Shown piece by piece: positions 16,939 through 22,128 of a stretch of 22,128 bases of DNA. This stretch comes from Gallionella sp. UBA6045. Its GTDB lineage: Bacteria > Pseudomonadota > Gammaproteobacteria > Burkholderiales > Gallionellaceae. Below the pieces are notes generated by a model, which saw nothing but the letters and a program-made list of their open reading frames with translations, was not told the origin of the DNA and did not search any database. Position 1 is the first letter of the stretch. Each line of letters starts with the position of its first letter. The stretch is from NCBI GenBank assembly GCA_002429165.1, contig DIYV01000150.1, positions 1 to 22,128 of the forward strand. The letters are read 5' to 3'. The translations under genes and the position numbers were made by a program.

Positions 16939-18374
16939 TGATACTCAAAGACAAATCGGTGCTTGTGCTGGGTCTCGGTGAGACCGGCCTGTCCATGGTG
17001 CGCTGGCTGAGCGCACAGGGTGCACGCCTGCGCGCGGCGGACAGCCGCAATAATCCGCCCGGCTTGTCAGAAGCAAAAAAATATGTGATCGAGCCGCTCA
17101 TCCATTGCGGCGCATTCAGCGATGAATTGTTCATCGGTATCGAACTGATCGCGATCAGCCCCGGCGTTCCGCTGCGCGATCCGGCGGTGGCTCTCGCCGT
17201 GACATCCGGCATTCCGGTGGTGGGCGACATCGAGCTGTTCGCGCAATCACTGCCGAAGGACAATCGTCCGCACGTCCTGGCGATTACCGGATCGAACGGA
17301 AAAACGACCGTCACCAGCATGGTGGAACATTTGTGCAAGGCAGCGGGCAAGGATGTCGTCGCGGCAGGCAACATCTCTCCGGCGGTGCTGGATGTCGTGC
17401 TGGAGCGCGGCGTGAACCAGCCTGAAGTTTGGGTGCTGGAACTGTCCAGCTTCCAGCTGGAAACCACCTCCAGTTTGAATGCCGATGCGGCCACCGTGCT
17501 GAATGTCAGCGAGGACCATCTCGATCGCTATGCCGACATGGCCGAATACAGCGCCGCAAAGGCACGCATTTTTTCGGGCTGCGGTGTGCAGGTGTTGAAC
17601 CGCGACGATGCGCGCTGCATGAGCATGGCCCGCAAGGAGTGCGCCGCAGGGTACCCGGAACCTTCGGTTCCACCCTCGCGCAGGGCACGCGCGGAATGCA
17701 AAACCGTCACGTTCGGATTGAGTGAGCCGCACACATCAGATGATTTCGGGATAGAGCATGCCGACGGGGAAATCTGGCTGAAGCAGGGTAAACAACGGTT
17801 GCTCAATGCCGGCGAGCTGCAGGTGGCCGGATTGCACAATGCGGCCAACGCGCTGGCCGCACTGGCGTTGTGCCGCGCAATAGATGTTCCGATGCGCACC
17901 TTGATTGATGCGTTGCGCAATTTCAAGGGTCTGCCGCACCGCGTTCAACGCGTGGGCGAGATAGGCGGCATCACTTATTACGACGATTCGAAAGGCACCA
18001 ATGTCGGCGCGACTATAGCCGCGCTGCAGGGATTGGGGTGCAAAGCGGTGTTGATTGCAGGAGGCGAGGGCAAGGGGCAGGATTTTGCGCCGCTCAATCC
18101 GGCAGTGGCGCAACATGCGCGCGCGGTGGTGCTGATCGGACGCGATGCGCCGATGATTGCGGCAGCCCTGAACGGATGTGGTGTCAAAGTGGCGCGTGCG
18201 CAAGATATGAGCGATGCCGTGCACCAGGCAGCCCGCCTTGCGCAAAGCGGTGATGCGGTGCTGCTGTCGCCGGCCTGCGCCAGCTTCGACATGTTCCGCA
18301 ACTATGAGCATCGCGCTGAAGTGTTCGTGCAGGCGGTGCAAGAGTTGGGAAAGGAGTGCGCATGGCATCACTAG
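16935..18374 (+). CDS. murD: UDP-MurNAc-L-alanine:D-glutamate ligase MurD with in-frame insertion
   Basis: A 479-residue Mur ligase adding D-glutamate. The start at 16935 (ATGA overlap with mraY) is preferred; the long open frame upstream is a mraY shadow. The N-terminal nucleotide-binding motif is GLGETGLS (14-21), the P-loop TGSNGKTT (118-125), and DDSKGTN (about 352-358) marks the C-terminal domain. Residues about 234-256 ([12 protein letters not shown] followed by an Arg-rich run) have no counterpart in usual MurD: relatives pass from [13 protein letters not shown] almost directly to VTFGL. The extra DNA is a palindromic repeat also found near murG, and it keeps the frame. The site is a loop in the central domain, so activity is probably preserved (inference). 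The end overlaps ftsW by 13 bases. Confidence 0.95.
   Translation: MMILKDKSVLVLGLGETGLSMVRWLSAQGARLRAADSRNNPPGLSEAKKYVIEPLIHCGAFSDELFIGIELIAISPGVPLRDPAVALAVTSGIPVVGDIELFAQSLPKDNRPHVLAITGSNGKTTVTSMVEHLCKAAGKDVVAAGNISPAVLDVVLERGVNQPEVWVLELSSFQLETTSSLNADAATVLNVSEDHLDRYADMAEYSAAKARIFSGCGVQVLNRDDARCMSMARKECAAGYPEPSVPPSRRARAECKTVTFGLSEPHTSDDFGIEHADGEIWLKQGKQRLLNAGELQVAGLHNAANALAALALCRAIDVPMRTLIDALRNFKGLPHRVQRVGEIGGITYYDDSKGTNVGATIAALQGLGCKAVLIAGGEGKGQDFAPLNPAVAQHARAVVLIGRDAPMIAAALNGCGVKVARAQDMSDAVHQAARLAQSGDAVLLSPACASFDMFRNYEHRAEVFVQAVQELGKECAWHH
17632..17675 (+). repeat. Palindromic element F, copy 1, in frame inside murD
   Basis: This 44-bp core is identical at 37 positions to 19878-19921. It contains the palindrome GGGTACCC and the hairpin GGAACC-TTC-GGTTCC. 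In the other copy the hairpin is GGAGGC-TTC-GCCTCC: two stem pairs changed on both sides so that pairing is kept. It is translated as part of murD. The inserted stretch probably extends to about 17699 (CGCGCAGGGCACGCGCG). Confidence 0.8.
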
Positions 18375-19621
18375 CATCCCGGATGAGTATGACGAAGTCA
18401 GGCAAGCCATTGTCCGGCAAGTCAAACGAGAAATTGACGCCAAAGGGGTTTCACCCGCGCCCATTTTCGGTGAAGACGCGCACCCCGCCGCCGCAGGCAC
18501 AATACGATGAATTGCTGATCTGGGTATTTATAGCCCTGCTCGCGCTCGGTCTGGTGATGGTGTATTCGGCCTCGATCGCCACGGCCGAAGCCAGTAAATT
18601 TACCGGTCATCAGCCGGCATATTATTTGTTGCGGCATGGTGTGTTCATCACTGCGGGGCTGTTTTTCGGGCTGCTTGCTTTTCAGGTGCCGGTGCAGATG
18701 TGGCAGACCTATGCGCCCTATTTGTTTTTGACCGGCGCGGCATTGCTGGTACTGGTGCTGATTCCGGGTATCGGACGGGAAGTGAATGGCAGCCGCCGCT
18801 GGTTATCGCTGTTCATCATCAATTTGCAGCCCTCGGAATTGATGAAGCTGTTTGTGGTGTTGTATGCCGCCGATTACACGGTGCGCAAGGGCAAGGTGGG
18901 TCATTTGTTCAGGAAAGCCTTCGTGCCGATGATGGTGGTGATGGTGGTAATTGGCAGCCTGCTGCTGCAGGAGCCAGACATGGGTGCGTTTGTGGTGATC
19001 TGTGTGGTTGCGTTATGCACGCTGTGGCTGGGCGGCTTCAACCTTAAAGTGTTCGTCGCGCTGCTGCTGGCGCTGCCCCCGGCGTTTGGCGCGCTGATAT
19101 TTTCATCTCCATACCGGATGCATCGTGTCATTGGTTTCATGGATCCTTGGTCAGATCCGTATGGCCGGGGTTATCAATTGAGCCATGCGTTGATCGCTTT
19201 CGGACGCGGTGAATGGCTGGGTGTCGGGTTGGGCGGAAGCGTGGAAAAATTGTTCTACCTGCCTGAAGCGCACACCGATTTTCTGATGGCGGTGATTGCG
19301 GAAGAATTGGGCCTGGTCGGTGTGGCTGCGGTGATTGCGTTGTTCGCTTTGCTGGTAATAGGCTCATTCAGGATCGGGCGCGATGCCGCATTTTTCGACC
19401 GCAACTTTTCCGCGCTGGTCGCGCAGGGCATCGGCGTATGGATCGGTGTGCAGGCGATGATCAACATCGGTGTGAACATGGGTGTGCTGCCGACCAAGGG
19501 ACTGACCCTGCCGTTCCTGAGTTTTGGCGGCAGCGGCATCGTAGTGAATTGCGTCGCCGCCGCGATATTGCTGAGGGTTGATTATGAAAACCGTCGTATA
19601 GCACGAGGTTTGCCGATATGA
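18362..19621 (+). CDS. ftsW: Septal peptidoglycan glycosyltransferase FtsW (SEDS family)
   Basis: 419 residues from the ATG at 18362, chosen because AAGGAG lies 5 bases upstream; a GTG at 18356 is less likely. A Lys/Pro-rich cytoplasmic tail of about 50 residues precedes roughly ten transmembrane helices. SEDS motifs include [11 protein letters not shown] (138-148), QPSEL (156-160), HTDF (304-307, with the catalytic-type D306) and [10 protein letters not shown] (383-392). FtsW polymerises lipid II at the septum together with FtsI. The last ten codons, [10 protein letters not shown], recur twice downstream. The stop overlaps a following ATG (TATGA) rather than leading directly into murG. Confidence 0.96.
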   Translation: MASLASRMSMTKSGKPLSGKSNEKLTPKGFHPRPFSVKTRTPPPQAQYDELLIWVFIALLALGLVMVYSASIATAEASKFTGHQPAYYLLRHGVFITAGLFFGLLAFQVPVQMWQTYAPYLFLTGAALLVLVLIPGIGREVNGSRRWLSLFIINLQPSELMKLFVVLYAADYTVRKGKVGHLFRKAFVPMMVVMVVIGSLLLQEPDMGAFVVICVVALCTLWLGGFNLKVFVALLLALPPAFGALIFSSPYRMHRVIGFMDPWSDPYGRGYQLSHALIAFGRGEWLGVGLGGSVEKLFYLPEAHTDFLMAVIAEELGLVGVAAVIALFALLVIGSFRIGRDAAFFDRNFSALVAQGIGVWIGVQAMINIGVNMGVLPTKGLTLPFLSFGGSGIVVNCVAAAILLRVDYENRRIARGLPI

Positions 19622-19755
19622 ACATTGATGATCTCAAATTGTTGAACGGAGCACTAAGCCTGGAAGTTCGACGGTTTCGGCGGAGGCTCATATTCGCGAA
19701 GCGAATGTTATGCCGGAACCAAAACAGAAGAATTGCCCGAGGGTTGCCAGTATGA
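19618..19755 (+). CDS. Small open frame 1 in the ftsW-murG junction (45 codons)
   Basis: An ATG overlaps the ftsW stop; the frame reads [10 protein letters not shown] at its start, crosses palindromic element E1 as an Arg-rich stretch, and ends in [10 protein letters not shown], a copy of the FtsW C terminus. The stop overlaps the next ATG. It is not recognised as a known protein. It may be an accidental frame left by duplication, or a short product translated by coupling to ftsW; nothing shows that it is made. Confidence 0.3.
   Translation: MNIDDLKLLNGALSLEVRRFRRRLIFAKRMLCRNQNRRIARGLPV
19675..19724 (+). repeat. Palindromic element E, copy 1
   Basis: A 50-bp element beginning TTTCGGCGGAG and ending GGAACCAAAA, with the central hairpin ATTCGC-GAA-GCGAAT (19692-19706). 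The ends match E2 (19780-19840) and, inverted, E3 (19971-20022), while the central hairpins differ in sequence but not in shape. The right end runs straight into a copy of the FtsW C-terminal codons. Confidence 0.75.
19723..19755 (+). repeat. Second copy of ftsW 3' end (codons for [14 protein letters not shown])
   Basis: Compared with the real ftsW end at 19589-19621, nine of 33 bases differ, spread over seven codons, but only the last residue changes (Ile to Val). The TATGA stop/start overlap is retained. Confidence 0.85.
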
Positions 19756-19871
19756 ATTTGACTGATATCAATTCTTCTGTTTCGGCGAAGACTAACTTGC
19801 GCAAGCAAGTTAAGCCCCAACGGGGCGGTCGTAGCCAAAATAGACGCATTGCACGGGGGTTGCCGGTATGA
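19752..19871 (+). CDS. Small open frame 2 in the ftsW-murG junction (39 codons)
   Basis: It starts at the ATG overlapping the previous stop, reads MNLTDINSS, crosses element E2 as a basic stretch and ends again in [10 protein letters not shown]. Its first bases align with those of frame 1 (TTGA-TGAT-TCAA-TT), so frames 1 and 2 are diverged copies of one tandem unit of 116-134 bases. No known family is recognised; expression is unproven. Confidence 0.3.
   Translation: MNLTDINSSVSAKTNLRKQVKPQRGGRSQNRRIARGLPV
19780..19840 (+). repeat. Palindromic element E, copy 2
   Basis: A 61-bp element with ends TTTCGGCGAAGACTAA and GTCGTAGCCAAAA. The main hairpin is AACTTGC-GCAA-GCAAGTT (19794-19811); a second small hairpin GCCCC-AAC-GGGGC (19814-19826) is absent from E1 and E3. 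It runs directly into the third copy of the ftsW end. Confidence 0.75.
19839..19871 (+). repeat. Third copy of ftsW 3' end (codons for [14 protein letters not shown])
   Basis: It differs from the second copy at six of 33 bases, all synonymous, and from the real ftsW end at eight bases with one conservative change (Ile to Val). TGA again overlaps an ATG (19868). Confidence 0.85.
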
Positions 19872-20053
19872 GCACCGGCAAGGAGTACGCCGGCGGGTAC
19901 CCGGAGGCTTCGCCTCCACCCATCCGCAGCCGCACAATACTCATCATGGCTGGCGGAACCGGCGGACATATTTTTGGTTACGACGTAACGCGCGCTGCGC
20001 GCGCATTAGTCTCCGCCGAAAACGTGGCCAACATGGAGGTGCCTCATGTCTAG
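19868..20053 (+). CDS. Small open frame 3: truncated murG-like start with inserted elements (61 codons)
   Basis: It starts at the ATG overlapping the third ftsW tail. MSTG is followed by element F2 read in frame (KEYAGGYPEASPPP), then [16 protein letters not shown], which copies MurG residues 2-17, then element E3 read in frame (GYDVTRAARALVS), ending just after the true murG start. Without the rest of MurG it cannot be a glycosyltransferase. Its stop (20051-20053) overlaps murG by 8 bases, so it may at most serve translational coupling. Confidence 0.35.
   Translation: MSTGKEYAGGYPEASPPPIRSRTILIMAGGTGGHIFGYDVTRAARALVSAENVANMEVPHV
19878..19921 (+). repeat. Palindromic element F, copy 2
   Basis: Same 44-bp length as the copy inside murD (17632-17675), 37 of 44 bases identical, with the hairpin GGAGGC-TTC-GCCTCC and the GGGTACCC palindrome. 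It interrupts the extra murG 5' end between its start codon and codon 2. Confidence 0.8.
19928..19975 (+). pseudogene. Extra copy of murG 5' end (codons 2-17 only)
   Basis: It encodes [16 protein letters not shown]; the real gene encodes the same except Ser for Thr at the third position. Twelve of 48 bases differ, all but one synonymous, including the two-step serine change TCT/AGC. The copy stops abruptly where element E3 begins. Confidence 0.82.
19971..20022 (-). repeat. Palindromic element E, copy 3 (inverted)
   Basis: Read on the minus strand it begins TTTTCGGCGGAGACTAA and ends CGTAACCAAAAA, matching E1 and E2 ends. The central hairpin is built from GCGCGC repeats (19990-20002). E2 and E3 thus form an inverted pair around the third ftsW tail and the extra murG start. 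Confidence 0.72.
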
Positions 20054-21107
20054 GTCAATCCTGATCATGGCCGGTGGAACCGGCGGCCACATTTTTCCAG
20101 CCCTCGCCGTGGCCGATATCCTGCGTGCACAGGACTGGAGGGTGACCTGGTTGGGCTCACGCAACAGCATGGAGGCCGACCTGATCCCCAGGCATAAATA
20201 TGAAATGGCATGGGTACGCTTTTCCGGCGTGCGCGGAAAGGGCATGCTGCGTCAATTGATGCTGCCATTTGATTTGCTGGTTGCAATGTGGCAGAGCGCT
20301 GCCGCGATATTGTACCACCGTCCCGATGTGGTGCTGGGCATGGGCGGCTACATCACTTTCCCGGGCGGGATCATGGCTGCATTGCTGCGGCGGCCTCTGG
20401 TGATACACGAACAGAATTCCATCGCCGGATTGAGCAACAGGGTGCTGGCGCGCTTCGCGCAGAAAGTGCTGAGCGGATTCCCCGATGTGCTGCCGCGCGC
20501 GATATGGTGCGGCAACCCGGTGCGCAGCGATATCGCCGCGTTGCCCGAACCGCAGCAACGCTATGCCGCGCGCAGCGGCAGGCTGAATGTGCTGGTGGTG
20601 GGCGGCAGCCTGGGCGCGAAGGCGATCAACGAAGTTTTGCCGCAGGCGCTGGCGCTGCTGCCGCAGGATGACCGGCCCGGCGTACTGCATCAAACCGGCA
20701 AACAGCATTTCGAGGCGGTGAAGCGGTCTTATCAACAGGCCGGTGTGCAGGCCGACATCAAACCGTTCATGGACGAAATGGCGAAGCACTACGGCAACGC
20801 CGATCTGGTGATCTGCCGTGCCGGCGCATTGACGGTCGCGGAACTTGCCGCTGCGGGCGTGGCGAGCATATTGATACCGTTCCCGTTTGCTGTGGACGAT
20901 CACCAGACCCGCAATGCCGAGTTCCTGAGCAAGCGCGGCGCGGCGGTGTTGTTGCCGCAGGGCGAGTTGAGCGCGGAAAAACTGGCACAGTTGCTGCGGG
21001 AATTGAGCCGTGAAAAATTATTGGCGATGGCACAGAACGCGCGCGGATTGGCCAAGGCCGATGCGGCGCTTGCAGTTGCACGGGTTTGCGAGGAGCTGGC
21101 GGCATGA
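20046..21107 (+). CDS. murG: Undecaprenyl-diphospho-MurNAc-pentapeptide GlcNAc transferase MurG
   Basis: A 353-residue GT-B glycosyltransferase that converts lipid I to lipid II at the inner membrane face. N-terminal glycine loop [14 protein letters not shown] (8-21), [11 protein letters not shown] (98-108), HEQNSIAG (121-128), second glycine loop GGSLGA (186-191), UDP-GlcNAc signature [11 protein letters not shown] (257-267), and DDHQTRNA (284-291). The ATG at 20046 is fixed by a strong GGAGGT ribosome-binding site 5 bases upstream. It is separated from ftsW by 424 bases of repeated ftsW/murG fragments, unlike the direct contact or overlap usual in this cluster. The stop overlaps murC by 4 bases. 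Confidence 0.97.
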   Translation: MSRSILIMAGGTGGHIFPALAVADILRAQDWRVTWLGSRNSMEADLIPRHKYEMAWVRFSGVRGKGMLRQLMLPFDLLVAMWQSAAAILYHRPDVVLGMGGYITFPGGIMAALLRRPLVIHEQNSIAGLSNRVLARFAQKVLSGFPDVLPRAIWCGNPVRSDIAALPEPQQRYAARSGRLNVLVVGGSLGAKAINEVLPQALALLPQDDRPGVLHQTGKQHFEAVKRSYQQAGVQADIKPFMDEMAKHYGNADLVICRAGALTVAELAAAGVASILIPFPFAVDDHQTRNAEFLSKRGAAVLLPQGELSAEKLAQLLRELSREKLLAMAQNARGLAKADAALAVARVCEELAA

Positions 21108-22128
21108 AGCACAAAGTCAAACACCTGCATTTTGTCGGTATCGGCGGTGCCGGCATGAGCGGCATCGCCGAGGTGCTGCTCAATCTGGGATTTCAGGTGA
21201 GCGGATCCGATCTCGGCAAGAACGTTGCAACGCGGCGCCTCAAGCAACTTGGGGCAACGGTATATCTCGGTCATGCCGAGCAGAATCTGACCGATGCCGA
21301 CGTGGTGGTCATTTCGACGGCAGTGCACGATGACAACCCGGAAGTACTGGCTGCACGTGCCCGGCGCATACCGGTGGTGCCGCGCGCGATGATGCTGACC
21401 GAACTGATGCGCTTGCGTCAGGGTATTGCGGTAGCGGGCACGCATGGCAAGACCACCACCACTTCGCTGACTGCCAGCGTGCTGGCCAAGGGCGGATTTG
21501 ACCCGACCTTCGTGATTGGCGGAAAACTGAACAGCAGCGGCAGCAATGCCAAACTCGGTACAGGTGAGTTCATCGTGGTCGAGGCCGACGAGTCGGATGC
21601 TTCGTTTTTGCATCTGCAACCGATCATCGCGGTGATCACCAATATCGATGCGGACCATATGGAGACCTATGGCCACGATTTTGAAAAGCTCAAGCAGGCT
21701 TTCGTTGATTTCGTCGAACACTTGCCGTTCTACGGCAGGGCGATGCTGTGCATAGACGACGCCAATGTGCGTGAAATTTTGCCGCGGATCAGCAAACCGG
21801 TCACGACTTACGGCCTGGACGAGGGTGCACAGATACGCGCCGTAAACGTGCGCCATCATGGCGGCCAGATGCGCTTTACCGCGCAATGCCACCACAACGG
21901 AAATCCTAGGGATCTGGATATCACGCTCAATCTGGCGGGTATGCATAACGTACTGAATTCGCTCGCCGCAATCGCGATTGCTTTGGAGATCGGCGTGGCG
22001 GATGACGCCATCGTTGCGGCACTGGCGGAATTCCAGGGTGTCGGCAGGCGCTTCCAGCGTTACGGTGAGGTTGTCTTGCCAGCCGGCGGAAGCTTCACGC
22101 TGATCGATGACTACGGGCACCATCCTGC
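21104..22128 (+). CDS. murC: UDP-MurNAc:L-alanine ligase MurC, 3' end outside window
   Basis: 341 codons are present and open to the window edge; complete MurC is about 460-490 residues. It adds L-alanine to UDP-MurNAc, the first peptide step. The N-terminal loop GIGGAGMSG (12-20) binds the UDP substrate; [10 protein letters not shown] (111-120) is the P-loop; [12 protein letters not shown] (about 166-177) and [10 protein letters not shown] (about 187-196) are typical of the family; the last residues (LIDDYGHHP) enter the C-terminal domain. The ATGA overlap with murG indicates coupling. Confidence 0.96.
   Translation, partial: MKHKVKHLHFVGIGGAGMSGIAEVLLNLGFQVSGSDLGKNVATRRLKQLGATVYLGHAEQNLTDADVVVISTAVHDDNPEVLAARARRIPVVPRAMMLTELMRLRQGIAVAGTHGKTTTTSLTASVLAKGGFDPTFVIGGKLNSSGSNAKLGTGEFIVVEADESDASFLHLQPIIAVITNIDADHMETYGHDFEKLKQAFVDFVEHLPFYGRAMLCIDDANVREILPRISKPVTTYGLDEGAQIRAVNVRHHGGQMRFTAQCHHNGNPRDLDITLNLAGMHNVLNSLAAIAIALEIGVADDAIVAALAEFQGVGRRFQRYGEVVLPAGGSFTLIDDYGHHP

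Noticed and set aside
19780..19840. Integron attC-like site (GTTAAGC next to an imperfect palindrome)
   Set aside because: One side resembles GTTRRRY, but the partner core reads GACTAAC, not RYYYAAC, the other E copies lack both, and no integrase or cassette-like complete gene is present.
19461..19937. Minus-strand open frame of 158 codons with repeated SLRRNRR stretches
   Set aside because: It runs antisense to the end of ftsW and the repeats; the internal repetition simply reflects elements E1 and E2. No ribosome-binding site or family match.
20900..22123. Minus-strand open frame of 407 codons opposite murG/murC
   Set aside because: Antisense to well-supported genes; composition bias only.

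Overview
The window reads as a stretch of chromosome from a betaproteobacterium, probably of the Nitrosomonadales/Gallionellaceae type. This is judged from protein similarity and from two gene neighbourhoods that recur in that group: argB / HAD nucleotidase / slmA, and dac / dat / ybeD / lipB / lipA / rnpB. Coding regions are moderately GC-rich and tightly packed. No rRNA, tRNA, CRISPR array, phage gene or transposase gene was found.

Layout. Positions 1-3821 are read on the minus strand: a copper chaperone of the PCu(A)C family closed by a strong terminator, then argB (arginine synthesis), a HAD pyrimidine 5'-nucleotidase, slmA (nucleoid occlusion) and the 5' part of a divergent DAHP-synthase family gene that leaves the window at base 1. 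Positions 3950-8657 are on the plus strand: a D,D-carboxypeptidase, a D-alanine transaminase, ybeD, lipB, a damaged DUF2238 membrane gene and lipA. The RNase P RNA follows at 8689-9107. From 9345 to the end runs the division and cell-wall (dcw) cluster: a promoter, a four-box MraZ operator, then mraZ, rsmH, ftsL, ftsI, murE, murF, mraY, murD, ftsW, murG and murC (cut by the window end). Most dcw genes overlap by 4 bases, so this looks like one translationally coupled operon. MurC-F build the UDP-MurNAc-pentapeptide, MraY and MurG make lipid I and II, and FtsW/FtsI polymerise and cross-link it at the septum. The upstream carboxypeptidase (trims pentapeptides), the transaminase (supplies D-amino acids) and SlmA (places the FtsZ ring) serve the same process.

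The unusual part is small-scale repeat structure. (1) The ftsW-murG junction (19589-20046) contains two extra copies of the last ten FtsW codons and one extra copy of MurG codons 2-17. The copies differ from the real genes almost only at synonymous positions. They are linked by three short open frames with overlapping stop/start codons and separated by three copies of a 50-61 bp palindromic element (here 'E'). (2) A second palindromic element (here 'F', 44 bp) lies in frame inside murD and again in this junction, with compensatory base-pair changes in its hairpin. (3) Three REP/BIME-like elements bounded by GTAGGAGC/GCTCCTAC-type ends sit between genes at 1461, 2253 and 6405. The ftsW-murG junction is the strongest candidate for something undescribed. 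A strain-chimaeric assembly is the main alternative and must be excluded first.
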